Below, piece after piece: positions 23,252 to 32,032 of a stretch of 64,000 bases of DNA. Below the pieces are notes generated by a model, which ran no database searches, was not told the DNA's origin, and saw nothing but the letters and a program-made list of their open reading frames with translations. The translations under genes were made by a program, and so were the position numbers. Position 1 is the stretch's first letter. Every line of letters begins with the position of its first letter. This DNA comes from Sessilibacter corallicola (GTDB taxonomy: Bacteria > Pseudomonadota > Gammaproteobacteria > Pseudomonadales > Cellvibrionaceae): the NCBI RefSeq assembly GCF_021290925.1, contig NZ_JAJSLX010000002.1, forward strand, positions 1 through 64,000. The letters run 5' to 3'.

Positions 23252-24049
23252 ATGACTATAAACGACTTCTATTCAAACTTGTGGGAAGATTACATTCAAA
23301 TTACTCCCCAGGCTGAAAAAATTAGGCAGCTTTTTCTAGAAACAGATTCCGAAGTGGTGAACGATCACGTAGCATTTAGGACCTTTTCAGACTCTCCAAT
23401 AGATTTAAATTTTCTAAAAGATGTTGTTTTATCACTGGGTTATCAAGTGCAGGATAGCTACGATTTTACTGTTAAAAAGCTGAAAGCTATGAGCTTTATT
23501 CACGAAGACAAAAAAGTACCTAAGGTGTTTGTATCTGAATTAGAGCGTCACAAGCTATCAGACGCGTCACAAGCTATTTTGGCTCGATATTGCGATCAAA
23601 TACAACCAGTTAAGTCTGAGCCAGAGGTGTTCTGGTCAGGTAGACATTGGCAGATGCCAAGTTTTGATGATTACGCAACGGTACTTGAAGAGAGCGAGTA
23701 TGCAGCTTGGTTACTCGTTATTGGTTTGAGAGTTAATCACTTCACTGTGAACGTGAATTTATTACATTCTACGGATCGCTTAGAAGATGTTCTCGATCGA
23801 GTCCAGGCGGCGGGTTTTGCTATTAATGAATCCGGCGGTAGGATCAAAGGTACGCCCGATGTTTTGTTGGAACAAGGATCAACAATGGCGGATAAAATAA
23901 AGGTTTCATTCAGTGATGGTCAGGCGCATTTTGTCCCCAGTTGTTTTTACGAGTTTGCTAAACGTTATAAAAACTCCCAGGGTGAACTCTATCAGGGCTT
24001 TGTCGCTGCTAATGCCGATAAAATCTTTGAGTCTACGTCATCGAAGTAA
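23252..24049 (+). CDS. DUF1338 family: predicted 2-oxoadipate dioxygenase/decarboxylase
   Basis: DUF1338 enzymes (HglS of Pseudomonas putida is the characterised member) convert 2-oxoadipate to 2-hydroxyglutarate with Fe(II) and O2 in lysine catabolism. This 265-aa protein belongs to the short form. Likely metal ligands are His39 (NDHVAFRTF), His163 (VNHFTVNVN) and Glu234 (SCFYEFAKRY). Arg43, four residues after the first His, matches the substrate-binding Arg in HglS. I start at 23252: the AAGGAG site lies 9 nt before this ATG but only 3 nt before an upstream in-frame ATG. It stands apart from lysDH by a convergent Lrp gene. Confidence 0.85.
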   Translation: MTINDFYSNLWEDYIQITPQAEKIRQLFLETDSEVVNDHVAFRTFSDSPIDLNFLKDVVLSLGYQVQDSYDFTVKKLKAMSFIHEDKKVPKVFVSELERHKLSDASQAILARYCDQIQPVKSEPEVFWSGRHWQMPSFDDYATVLEESEYAAWLLVIGLRVNHFTVNVNLLHSTDRLEDVLDRVQAAGFAINESGGRIKGTPDVLLEQGSTMADKIKVSFSDGQAHFVPSCFYEFAKRYKNSQGELYQGFVAANADKIFESTSSK

Positions 24050-24067
24050 TTCGTTTTCGAAAAACTA

Positions 24068-24502
24068 TTAGCGTTTAAATTTGGTGGATAAAACAATGGA
24101 CGATAAGGTTTTCTCAATGCCGTCTATTTGCCCAATGGCGTCCAGCGTTTTATCCAGTGAGTATGTAGATTCTGCTTTCACGATTGCAATAAAATCATAA
24201 ATTCCATTCACCGCTTGCAGGGATTTTACCTCTGAAATTTTCTTTATATTTCTGTTAATAATTGCCGATTTTTTTGAGTCTGATTTGATCATAACGTGTG
24301 CTTCAATTCGGCTCGACTCGAACGAATCGCTATATTGAATAGTAAAGCCGCTAATAATTCCGTTTTCAACTAATCGATCAATATGGTCTTTTACTGTTGC
24401 TCGCGACACGCCTAATATTCTTGCAAGCTCTGATGTTGACTCGCGGCTGTTTTCGGACAGTAACTCAATCAATGCTTGGTCAAAAGTGGTTAGTTTTTCC
24501 AT
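24068..24502 (-). CDS. Lrp/AsnC family transcriptional regulator
   Basis: A 144-aa feast/famine regulator. The N-terminal helix-turn-helix is LLSENSRESTSELARILGVSRATVKDHIDRL, split across residues 14-44. The C-terminal effector (RAM) domain includes VNGIYDFIAIVKAES near 99-113. It is convergent with the DUF1338 gene (18 nt apart) and divergent from the lysine dehydrogenase gene, so it most likely senses lysine or a breakdown product and controls both sides. Direct repeats overlap its start codon. Confidence 0.9.
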   Translation of the reverse strand: MEKLTTFDQALIELLSENSRESTSELARILGVSRATVKDHIDRLVENGIISGFTIQYSDSFESSRIEAHVMIKSDSKKSAIINRNIKKISEVKSLQAVNGIYDFIAIVKAESTYSLDKTLDAIGQIDGIEKTLSSIVLSTKFKR

Positions 24503-24535
24503 TTTGTAAAGCAGTCTCTCAATTTGCTAAGCAGT
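24501..24535. promoter_or_regulatory. Direct repeats at the lrp-lysDH divergent promoter
   Basis: ATTTTGTAAAGCAGT (24501-24515) recurs as AATTTGCTAAGCAGT (24521-24535), 12 of 15 bases identical and exactly 20 bp apart, with a weaker third copy near 24543 (CATTTTGCGCATGC). Repeats two helical turns apart suit octameric Lrp-type proteins. The first copy overlaps the regulator's own start codon. Confidence 0.5.
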
Positions 24536-24625
24536 TTATTGTCATTTTGCGCATGCTGATAATTCATTATGGCACCGCATTTATCTATTCTCAATATTAA
24601 TAAACTAACTCTATTGAGACCGCTT

Positions 24626-25735
24626 ATGAAAAATATTCTTTTATTAGGTGCTGGAAAAATTGGTTGCATTATTACGGAAATGCTTTCTTCAACCGGTGAC
24701 TATTTTGTTACTGTGGTCGATAAGAGTGAATTAAGTTTATCGAGAATGCCTAAAAATAAGCACGTTGAATGTGTGCAGGTGGACGTTACGTTTAAAGAAA
24801 AAATGCTGCAGGTGATGGACGGTAAGTTTGCTGTTTTATGTGCGTGCCCATTTAACATTACTAAATACGCTGCTGAAGTTGCCGCAGAAGTGGGTGTCCA
24901 TTATTTGGATTTAACCGAAGATGTTGAAACCACGCGATTCGTAAAAAGTTTATCAGAGAATTCGAAAGCGGCGTTGATTCCGCAGTGTGGATTAGCTCCT
25001 GGATTTATTTCTATTGTTGCCCACGGGTTAACAAAAGGGTTCGATAAACTTCGTAACGTACACATGCGTGTGGGTGCTCTACCAAAATACCCGTCGAATG
25101 CACTGAAATACAATTTAACTTGGTCTACCGATGGTTTGATTAACGAATATTGCAATCCTTGTGAGGCAATTTATCAAGGTGAGTTAGTGAGTGTTCCACC
25201 CATGGAAGAAATAGAAGAGTTTTCCTTGGATGGCATAGACTACGAAGCTTTTAATACTTCAGGTGGGCTCGGAACCTTGTGTGAGTCTCTTTCGGGACGC
25301 GTCGATAATTTAAATTATCGAACGGTACGTTATCCAGGTCATCGAGACGTTATGAAATTACTTTTGCAAGATTTACGATTGGTTGATCGCAGGGATTTAT
25401 TAAAAGAAATTTTAGAATCGGCATTGCCTATCACGTATCAAGATGTTGTTTTAGTTTTCGTAAACGTCGATGGCTATATCAATAATCAATTAATACAAAA
25501 GACGTTTGCTCATAAAATTTATAGCCAAGAAATTAATGGTGTTTTGTACAGCGCCATTCAAATTACAACCTCAGCGGGAATCTGTGGTGTATTGGATTTA
25601 TTGGCAACCGGTGAATTGCCACAATCGGGTTTTGTGAAACAGGAAGATATTTCTTACAACGCGTTTATTAAAAATAGATTTGGTCGTTATTACGCATCGC
25701 CTGAGGGTGAGAATAATTTATTTGATGCAGAGTAA
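24626..25735 (+). CDS. lysDH: Predicted L-lysine 6-dehydrogenase (saccharopine dehydrogenase-like)
   Basis: The 369-aa protein has an N-terminal Rossmann fold (MKNILLLGAGKIGCI) and a saccharopine-dehydrogenase-like C-terminal domain. The pattern IPQCGLAPGFISI, then ALPKYPSNALKYNLTWSTDGL, TSGGLGTL and YRTVRYPGH closely follows Geobacillus L-lysine 6-dehydrogenase as I remember it. That enzyme oxidises lysine to allysine/piperideine-6-carboxylate. The next gene encodes the matching aldehyde dehydrogenase. A saccharopine reductase role remains possible. I start at 24626, because an upstream in-frame ATG would add 19 residues before the nucleotide-binding loop. Confidence 0.8.
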   Translation: MKNILLLGAGKIGCIITEMLSSTGDYFVTVVDKSELSLSRMPKNKHVECVQVDVTFKEKMLQVMDGKFAVLCACPFNITKYAAEVAAEVGVHYLDLTEDVETTRFVKSLSENSKAALIPQCGLAPGFISIVAHGLTKGFDKLRNVHMRVGALPKYPSNALKYNLTWSTDGLINEYCNPCEAIYQGELVSVPPMEEIEEFSLDGIDYEAFNTSGGLGTLCESLSGRVDNLNYRTVRYPGHRDVMKLLLQDLRLVDRRDLLKEILESALPITYQDVVLVFVNVDGYINNQLIQKTFAHKIYSQEINGVLYSAIQITTSAGICGVLDLLATGELPQSGFVKQEDISYNAFIKNRFGRYYASPEGENNLFDAE

Positions 25736-25785
25736 GTGGTTTGTGTTCGTCATTAACCCATAATTTGATTAAAGAGACTCACACG

Positions 25786-27291
25786 ATGAATGCTTCAGAA
25801 ATTTTTGGGCAACTTGGTCTGGACTTGAATGCCCTCGAAAACGGCGATTTGCCTGTGTTTTCCCCTATTGATGGCGCCGAAATTGCGACGGTTACCATGA
25901 CTCAATCGGATTCGGTTGCTGAGATTGTTGCCAATTCAAAGTCAGCTTTTCGGAATTGGCGCAGTGTACCTGCGCCAAAGCGTGGCGAGCTTATCCGTTT
26001 GTTCGGCAATAAACTGCGCGAACATAAATCTGCGCTGGGAGCGCTTGTTACTCTTGAATGTGGAAAAATTCTTCAAGAGGGTTTGGGCGAAGTCCAAGAG
26101 ATGATCGACATTTGTGATTTCGCCGTTGGTCTATCGCGACAATTGTATGGTTTGGTAATAGCGTCTGAACGTGAAGGTCATCGTATTACCGAAACATGGC
26201 AACCTATTGGTCCGGTGGGAATTATTTCGGCATTTAATTTCCCCGTCGCTGTGTGGGCTTGGAATACTGCCATTGCCGTTGTCTGCGGTAACAGTGTTGT
26301 TTGGAAACCTTCAGAAAAAACACCTATCACGGCATTGGCTTGCCAAAAATTATTTTTAGAAGCCGCAAGTGAGCTTGATTACATTCCAGAACATTTAAGT
26401 CAGGTCATTATCGGTGTCACTGAAGTGGGTGAATTGCTGGTGAACGATTCCCGAGTTCCTGTGATCAGTGCGACAGGCAGCTGTGCCATGGGCCGAAAAG
26501 TTGGGCCTATGGTAGCGCAACGTTTTGGTCGTACGATATTAGAATTGGGCGGAAACAACGCGATTATTGTCGCGCCTTCGGCCGATTTGGATATGGCAAT
26601 ACGTGCAATCTTGTTTGGTGCAGTGGGCACGGCAGGTCAGCGTTGTACCAGTACTCGTCGTTTATTTGTTCACGAAGATATATACGAGCAATTGGTGCCA
26701 GCGCTGAAAAAATCCTATCAAGGAATCGCAATTGGCAATCCGTTGGAGCAATCGACGTTGGTTGGTCCGCTCATTGGAGAACAGTCTTATTTGGCTATGC
26801 AGCAGGCATTGGAAAAGGCATCTTCCGAAGGTGGAATCATCAGTGGTGGTCAGCGTGTGTTGACGGATTCGCACCCGAACGCGTTTTATGTCGAGCCGGC
26901 AATTGTAGAGATGCCGCCTGCGGAAAGATCCGTACAAGAAGAGACGTTCGCGCCTATTTTGTACATTTACAAATATTCCGATTTAGAAACCGCTATTGAA
27001 TTGCAAAATAACGTTCCTCAAGGATTGTCGTCGGCGATATTCACGAACGATTTGCGTGAAGCTGCGTTGTTCACCTCAGAATGCGGCAGCGACTGTGGTT
27101 TAGCCAACGTTAATATCGGCACCAGTGGTGCAGAAATTGGTGGCGCATTTGGCGGTGAAAAAGAAACCGGCGGTGGTAGAGAGTCGGGCTCTGATGCATG
27201 GAAAGGTTACATGCGTCGCTCTACCTCAACCTTGAATTACTCGTCGGAATTACCTTTGGCTCAAGGCATTGAATTTAATTTTGACGCCTGA
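25786..27291 (+). CDS. ALDH7-type alpha-aminoadipate semialdehyde dehydrogenase
   Basis: This family oxidises alpha-aminoadipate semialdehyde to 2-aminoadipate with NAD(P), the step after lysine dehydrogenase. The 501-aa protein resembles antiquitin (ALDH7A1) and bacterial AmaB along its length: FNFPVAVWAWNTAIA near the cofactor site, ILELGGNNAI containing the general-base Glu, GTAGQRCTSTRRLF with catalytic Cys287, and the C-terminal NIGTSGAEIGGAFGGEKETG. I start at 25786 (MNASEIF), not at an in-frame ATG 45 nt upstream, by family length and an AAAGAGA site. It lies 50 nt after lysDH in the same operon. Confidence 0.88.
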   Translation: MNASEIFGQLGLDLNALENGDLPVFSPIDGAEIATVTMTQSDSVAEIVANSKSAFRNWRSVPAPKRGELIRLFGNKLREHKSALGALVTLECGKILQEGLGEVQEMIDICDFAVGLSRQLYGLVIASEREGHRITETWQPIGPVGIISAFNFPVAVWAWNTAIAVVCGNSVVWKPSEKTPITALACQKLFLEAASELDYIPEHLSQVIIGVTEVGELLVNDSRVPVISATGSCAMGRKVGPMVAQRFGRTILELGGNNAIIVAPSADLDMAIRAILFGAVGTAGQRCTSTRRLFVHEDIYEQLVPALKKSYQGIAIGNPLEQSTLVGPLIGEQSYLAMQQALEKASSEGGIISGGQRVLTDSHPNAFYVEPAIVEMPPAERSVQEETFAPILYIYKYSDLETAIELQNNVPQGLSSAIFTNDLREAALFTSECGSDCGLANVNIGTSGAEIGGAFGGEKETGGGRESGSDAWKGYMRRSTSTLNYSSELPLAQGIEFNFDA

Positions 27292-27459
27292 TGTTTTTGC
27301 CGTGTTTGTTTCAGGTCACAGTTAGAACCCTTGTTTTCTAAACTGTGATTGAAGGTGCGGGTGCACGGTTTGAATTGCTATTTTGAACGATCCAGATCAG
27401 AAACGCCGAGAAAACATCGAGAACCCGCACGATACTTGAATTTACACCGATAATATGGC
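27292..27459. other. Spacer after the aldehyde dehydrogenase gene, with inverted repeats
   Basis: No gene is visible. TCACAGTT (27316-27323) pairs with AACTGTGA (27341-27348) and may help end the lysine operon, though no T tract follows. GTGCGGGT (27354-27361) pairs with ACCCGCAC (27423-27430) over a long loop. The fusA promoter begins at 27460. Confidence 0.4.
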
Positions 27460-27488
27460 TTGACGCTCTGGTGTGGTGTGCTTAAAAT
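27460..27488 (+). promoter_or_regulatory. Sigma-70 promoter of fusA-tuf
   Basis: TTGACG (27460-27465), a 17-nt spacer and TAAAAT (27483-27488) form a near-consensus promoter about 283 nt before fusA. It explains how fusA-tuf is expressed although it is separated from rpsL-rpsG. The leader it would produce is about 275 nt and contains a hairpin just before the fusA ribosome-binding site. Confidence 0.7.
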
Positions 27489-27705
27489 TTCGCACCTTTT
27501 TATTTTCGGTTGAAGTGCTATCGCGACAAATCTCGCATCAGCACAGCACGATTCAGCGAACTTCAGCCCGAATGCATACAGGAATGCGTGCGTGACAGCC
27601 ATACAAAGGGAGAAAAAAGCGCAGTTTGGCTGTATTACATCGATTTTTTCTCATTTCCAGCACCTCCCGTGCTCGGCTTTGTCGTTACGTTCACATTGCT
27701 TTAAA

Positions 27706-27732
27706 AAAAGGCAGCGATACTCGCTGCCTTTT
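27706..27732 (+). terminator. Terminator-like hairpin in the fusA leader
   Basis: A perfect 12-bp stem AAAAGGCAGCGA / TCGCTGCCTTTT with a 3-nt loop ends 38 nt before the fusA start codon. It can terminate incoming transcription or act as an attenuator for fusA-tuf. It strongly resembles the hairpin after rpsG. Confidence 0.7.
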
Positions 27733-27770
27733 GTGGTTTATAAGAACATAAATATTAGAGGAGGTAGCAA

Positions 27771-29879
27771 GTGGCACGTAAAACACCGATTGCACGCTAT
27801 CGCAACATAGGTATCTGCGCTCACGTAGACGCTGGTAAAACCACCACGACTGAGCGCGTGCTCTTCTACACCGGTTTATCGCACAAAATCGGCGAGGTGC
27901 ACGATGGTGCTGCCACCATGGATTGGATGGAACAAGAGCAAGAGCGCGGTATTACCATTACCTCTGCCGCGACTACCTGTTTCTGGTCAGGCATGCAGCA
28001 GCAGTTTGATCAACACCGCATTAACATCATCGACACCCCGGGGCACGTTGACTTTACCATTGAGGTAGAGCGTTCTTTGCGTGTTCTCGACGGCGCAGTA
28101 GTGGTTTTGTGTGGCTCTTCCGGCGTACAACCACAGACCGAAACTGTCTGGCGCCAAGCGAACAAATACGAAGTTCCGCGCATGGTTTTCGTCAACAAAA
28201 TGGACCGTGCAGGCGCTAACTTCCGCAGTGTTGTCGAGCAGCTTGAGTCTCGTTTGGGTGCAACACCGGTTCCACTGCAAATGACCATCGGCGCCGAAGA
28301 CGAATTTAAAGGCGTTGTCGATCTCATCAAGATGAAAGCCATTCTCTGGAATGAAGACGACATGGGAATGACTTTCGATTACGGCGAAGTGCCGGCTGAT
28401 ATGCTCGAAGAATGCGAGCAAATGCGTGAAGAGCTGATCGAAAGTGCTGCCGAAGCTGACGAAGCCTTGATGGAAAAATACCTCGAGGGCGAAGAACTTA
28501 CTGAAGAAGAAATCAAAGCGGCGATTCGTACTCGTACCTTGGCAAACGAAATTGTGCCTGTAATTGGTGGTTCGGCCTTTAAAAACAAAGGCGTTCAAGC
28601 CATGCTGGATGCTGTGGTTGAGTATTTGCCATCACCGACCGAAGTTAAAGCGATTGAAGGTCACCTTGAAGGTACTGAGGAAGTTGAAACTCGCGAAGCT
28701 GATGACGAAGCTCCGTTCTCTGCCTTGGCGTTTAAAATCGCCACCGACCCATTCGTGGGTACGCTGACTTTCTTCCGAGTTTACTCTGGTAAATTAGAGA
28801 GTGGCTCAGCGGTTTATAACTCCGTGAAAGGTAAAAAAGAGCGCGTTGGCCGTATGGTACAAATGCACTCAAACTCACGCGAAGAAATTAAAGAAGTACT
28901 CGCTGGTGACATCGCAGCGGCCGTTGGCCTTAAAGACGTTACCACGGGCGATACCCTGTGTGCGGAGAACAGCAAAATCGTTCTTGAGCGCATGGAATTC
29001 CCAGAGCCGGTAATTTCGGTTGCGGTTGAGCCGCGTTCGAAAGCCGACCAAGAAAAAATGGGCGTTGCCCTTGGCAAGCTCGCTCAGGAAGATCCGTCTT
29101 TCCGAGTCAACACCGATGAAGAAACCGGTCAAACCATTATTTCAGGTATGGGCGAGCTACACTTGGATATTCTCGTCGATCGTATGCGTCGCGAATTCAG
29201 TGTTGAAGCGAACATTGGTAAGCCGCAAGTGGCCTATCGTGAGCGCATCACCAAGTCGTGTGAGATTGAAGGTAAATTCGTTCGTCAATCTGGTGGTCGC
29301 GGTCAATTCGGTCACGTTTGGATTCGCTTTGAACCTGCCGAAGACGAAGGCGCAGAAGGGCTAGAATTTGTTAACGAAATCGTTGGTGGCTCGGTACCAA
29401 AAGAGTATATTCCTGCGGTTGAGAAAGGTATTTCTGAGCAGATGAAAAACGGTGTTGTTGCCGGTTATCCGCTGCTTGGTTTGAAAGCGACTTTATACGA
29501 TGGTTCTTACCACGATGTCGACTCCAGTGAGATGGCATTTAAGATCGCGGCGTCTATGGCGACCAAAGATCTCACCTCCTCAGGTGGTGCTGTGTTGTTA
29601 GAACCTGTGATGAAAGTCGAAGTAGTAACACCAGAAGAAAACATGGGTGATGTGGTTGGCGACCTCAACCGTCGTCGCGGCATGATCTTAAGCATGGAAG
29701 AAAACCCCTCGGGTAAAGTTGTGAATGCTGAAGTGCCACTGGCAGAAATGTTCGGCTACGCGACCGATCTCCGTTCGGCAACTCAAGGACGTGCAACCTT
29801 TGCAATGGAATTTGGTAAATACGCCGAAGCTCCTAAAAACGTTGCAGATGAAATTATCGCAAAAAATGTAACCGGCTAA
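27771..29879 (+). CDS. fusA: Elongation factor G, main copy
   Basis: EF-G drives ribosomal translocation by GTP hydrolysis. The 702-aa protein has the P-loop [15 protein letters not shown] near residues 18-32, DTPGHVDF near 90-97, NKMDRAG near 143-149, and the domain IV tip region ending in [12 protein letters not shown]. It starts at GTG preceded by a strong GAGGAGG. tuf follows after 49 nt, as in canonical str operons. A second, clearly different EF-G is encoded at 34650, and this copy is the str-operon one by position and biased codon use. Confidence 0.97.
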   Translation: MARKTPIARYRNIGICAHVDAGKTTTTERVLFYTGLSHKIGEVHDGAATMDWMEQEQERGITITSAATTCFWSGMQQQFDQHRINIIDTPGHVDFTIEVERSLRVLDGAVVVLCGSSGVQPQTETVWRQANKYEVPRMVFVNKMDRAGANFRSVVEQLESRLGATPVPLQMTIGAEDEFKGVVDLIKMKAILWNEDDMGMTFDYGEVPADMLEECEQMREELIESAAEADEALMEKYLEGEELTEEEIKAAIRTRTLANEIVPVIGGSAFKNKGVQAMLDAVVEYLPSPTEVKAIEGHLEGTEEVETREADDEAPFSALAFKIATDPFVGTLTFFRVYSGKLESGSAVYNSVKGKKERVGRMVQMHSNSREEIKEVLAGDIAAAVGLKDVTTGDTLCAENSKIVLERMEFPEPVISVAVEPRSKADQEKMGVALGKLAQEDPSFRVNTDEETGQTIISGMGELHLDILVDRMRREFSVEANIGKPQVAYRERITKSCEIEGKFVRQSGGRGQFGHVWIRFEPAEDEGAEGLEFVNEIVGGSVPKEYIPAVEKGISEQMKNGVVAGYPLLGLKATLYDGSYHDVDSSEMAFKIAASMATKDLTSSGGAVLLEPVMKVEVVTPEENMGDVVGDLNRRRGMILSMEENPSGKVVNAEVPLAEMFGYATDLRSATQGRATFAMEFGKYAEAPKNVADEIIAKNVTG

Positions 29880-29928
29880 GCGATAGCCGACATCAAATTA
29901 ACTAGCTAAAGATTAGAGGAAATTCCCA

Positions 29929-31152
29929 GTGGCTAAGGAAACATTTGAACGTAGTAAACCCCACGTAAACGTGGGCACCATTGGTCACGTTGACCACGGT
30001 AAAACCACTTTGACCGCAGCTTTGACTCGCGTATGTGCAGAAGTATGGGGCGGCGACGCTGTTGCTTTCGACGGTATCGATAACGCACCGGAAGAACGTG
30101 AGCGCGGTATCACCATTGCAACCTCACACGTTGAATACGATTCCCCAACCCGTCACTACGCCCACGTAGACTGCCCAGGACACGCCGATTATGTTAAAAA
30201 CATGATCACCGGTGCCGCTCAAATGGACGGCGCAATCCTAGTGTGTGGCGCAACCGACGGCCCAATGCCTCAAACTCGTGAGCACATCTTGTTGTCTCGT
30301 CAGGTAGGTGTACCTTACATCGTAGTATTCTTGAACAAAGCAGACCTTCTTGCAGAAGACTGTGGCGGCGTAGATTCAGAAGAATACGCAGAAATGCTAG
30401 AGCTTGTTGAAATGGAACTGCGTGAGTTGCTAGACACTTACGAATTCCCAGGTGACGACACCCCAATCATCGCTGGTTCTGCGTTGATGGCCCTTAACGG
30501 CGAAGACGGTAACGAATTAGGTACCTCTGCGGTTAAGAAATTGGTTGAAACTCTAGACGAGTACATCCCAGAGCCAGAGCGTGCTATCGACGGTGACTTC
30601 ATCATGCCGATCGAAGACGTATTCTCAATCCAAGGCCGTGGTACTGTAGTAACCGGTCGTGTTGAGCGCGGTATCGTTAAAGTGGGTGAAGAAATCGAAA
30701 TTATCGGTATCAAAGAAACCACCAAAACCACCTGTACCGGTGTTGAAATGTTCCGTAAGTTGCTTGACGAAGGTCGTGCAGGTGAGAACGTTGGTGTTCT
30801 TCTACGTGGTACCAAGCGTGATGAAGTTGAACGTGGCCAAGTACTAGCGAAGCCTGGTTCAATCACTCCGCACACCAAATTCGAAGGCGAAGTGTACGTA
30901 TTGTCAAAAGATGAAGGTGGTCGTCACACCCCATTCTTTAAAGGCTACCGTCCACAGTTCTACTTCCGTACCACTGACGTGACTGGTGCTTGTGAGCTTC
31001 CAGAAGGCGTAGAAATGGTCATGCCAGGTGACAACATTCAAATGACTGTTACCTTGATCTGCCCAATCGCGATGGACGAAGGCTTACGCTTCGCAATCCG
31101 TGAAGGTGGCCGTACCGTTGGTGCTGGTGTTGTTGCTAAAATCATCGAGTAA
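29929..31152 (+). CDS. tuf: Elongation factor Tu, second copy (complete)
   Basis: The complete 407-aa EF-Tu starts at GTG with AGAGGAAA upstream and follows fusA by 49 nt (tufA position). Motifs are as in the first copy: GHVDHGKT at 19-26, DCPGH and NKAD. Translated shadow frames of the two copies agree throughout, so the genes are identical at DNA level over the shared 1215 nt. Identity runs 20 nt beyond the stop codon before the two 3' flanks diverge. Confidence 0.98.
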   Translation: MAKETFERSKPHVNVGTIGHVDHGKTTLTAALTRVCAEVWGGDAVAFDGIDNAPEERERGITIATSHVEYDSPTRHYAHVDCPGHADYVKNMITGAAQMDGAILVCGATDGPMPQTREHILLSRQVGVPYIVVFLNKADLLAEDCGGVDSEEYAEMLELVEMELRELLDTYEFPGDDTPIIAGSALMALNGEDGNELGTSAVKKLVETLDEYIPEPERAIDGDFIMPIEDVFSIQGRGTVVTGRVERGIVKVGEEIEIIGIKETTKTTCTGVEMFRKLLDEGRAGENVGVLLRGTKRDEVERGQVLAKPGSITPHTKFEGEVYVLSKDEGGRHTPFFKGYRPQFYFRTTDVTGACELPEGVEMVMPGDNIQMTVTLICPIAMDEGLRFAIREGGRTVGAGVVAKIIE

Positions 31153-31174
31153 TAGTTTAATTCCTCAATGATTC

Positions 31175-31201
31175 AAAAAGCCCGCTTTTGCGGGCTTTTT
31201 T
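31175..31201 (+). terminator. Terminator after fusA-tuf
   Basis: An 11-bp stem AAAAAGCCCGC / GCGGGCTTTTT with a TTTT loop and trailing T's lies 22 nt after the tuf stop. It ends the second half of the str operon and marks the start of decayed accessory DNA. Confidence 0.93.
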
Positions 31202-31273
31202 GTGGGCATAGGACGACCAACCACAACGGAGCAGGGCTTCAACTCGATCTAGTAGAGGCCATGCCGCAGGATT

Positions 31274-31455
31274 TTGGGGAAACGTTCCGCTACATTTGGC
31301 GCGGTGATTTTTGCTTATGAAATTTATGCTCGAATGATAAATGCTAATAATATTAGGATCATGAATCCGGTCAATGAGACAGTGAAAGTCATGTATGAGA
31401 AGTTTGGTTATAAGTATGTGGCAAAAGGTGATTATCTAATAAGAGGGCTATTATT
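31274..31455 (+). pseudogene. GNAT acetyltransferase, 3' remnant
   Basis: The frame encodes AYEIYARMINANNIRIMNPV, then NETVKVMYEKFGYKYVAKGD, which matches the C-terminal beta-alpha end of GNAT N-acetyltransferases (the NPVN...YEKFGY pattern). The acetyl-CoA-binding R/QxxGxG/A motif and everything before it are missing. What precedes is the tuf terminator region and 70 nt of unrelated sequence. It is a truncated copy, probably left by an insertion or deletion event. The frame runs on past 31455 into the next ORF. Confidence 0.55.
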
Positions 31456-31650
31456 ATGGCAGATAAGATTGAATCACTTACCAGGGCTCGGAAAAAGAAG
31501 GGGTGGACACAAAAAGAAATAAAAGAATTTGCCAACCGTAGAAGCAAAGAGCTTAAAGAAATATCTCCTAATGTTGATGAGCCCGATTATTATGCATCTG
31601 GAATACAAAAAAGAATCGAGGATATCTGTGACGATGGAAAAGAAGATTAA
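31456..31650 (+). CDS. Small hypothetical protein, 64 aa
   Basis: Unknown function. The 64-aa product is highly charged (MADKIESLTRARKKKGWTQK at the start) and ends with DEPDYYASG and an acidic tail. AAGAGGG precedes the ATG at good spacing, which supports translation. A related, frameshifted copy of its C-terminal part lies at 31832, so it belongs to a small duplicated family. It overlaps the tail of the GNAT remnant frame and the start of a 28-codon ORF. The AT-rich setting suggests acquired DNA. Confidence 0.45.
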   Translation: MADKIESLTRARKKKGWTQKEIKEFANRRSKELKEISPNVDEPDYYASGIQKRIEDICDDGKED

Positions 31651-31720
31651 TCGATCACTGCTAGAGCATGAAAAGCAATTGATTCAAATAAAAGGAGAAA
31701 TAACTTTGGAAAATGCTTGA
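31634..31720 (+). CDS. Very small ORF, 28 aa
   Basis: ATG at 31634 overlaps the end of the 64-aa ORF and encodes 28 residues (starting MEKKINRSLLEHEKQLIQIK) to a TGA at 31718. The composition is helix-forming. It could be a translationally coupled small protein or a remnant of a longer one. Nothing recognisable. Confidence 0.2.
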   Translation: MEKKINRSLLEHEKQLIQIKGEITLENA

Positions 31721-31831
31721 TTTGCTAAAGAAATTAAAGTTCGGTTGATAGGTAGAAATGTCAACTTTAAGTGAATTTCGGTGCGAAAATTTTAAGGGAT
31801 ATATTAATAAAATATCTACCAAGATTAAAAA

Positions 31832-31967
31832 ATGAATATTAAAGAACAAAAAGCACTTGAAGAAGCTAGACAAAGAATGGAATCAAAAAGCTAGCTTAGA
31901 TGAGCCAGAGTATCTTATCAGTGGCTCATTTGATGAGGTTGCTTTAAAACGAGAAGAGAAAAATTAA
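31832..31967 (+). pseudogene. Frameshifted paralogue of the 64-aa small protein
   Basis: Reading from ATG at 31832 gives MNIKEQKALEEARQRMESKS and then a stop. Dropping one A from the AAAAA run near 31887-31891 restores ASLDEPEYLISGSFDEV and a frame that ends at TAA 31967. That segment parallels NVDEPDYYASGIQKRIED of the ORF at 31456. The single-base change in a homopolymer marks a decayed copy, or less likely a slippery-run frameshift. A sequencing error cannot be excluded. Confidence 0.5.
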
Positions 31968-32032
31968 TCTGGTTTTATTGATGTTGATTCTAATGCTGGT
32001 GTGCATTGCTAGCCTTTATTGTAGTATGGGAG

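Noticed and set aside
27510-27704. Possible leader peptide of 64 codons before fusA
   Set aside because: No good RBS, no regulatory codon run, and the composition is unlike a protein; kept only as leader sequence.
27987-28598. Leftward 203-codon frame inside fusA
   Set aside because: Antisense shadow of a highly biased gene, Phe/His-rich with no recognisable domain.
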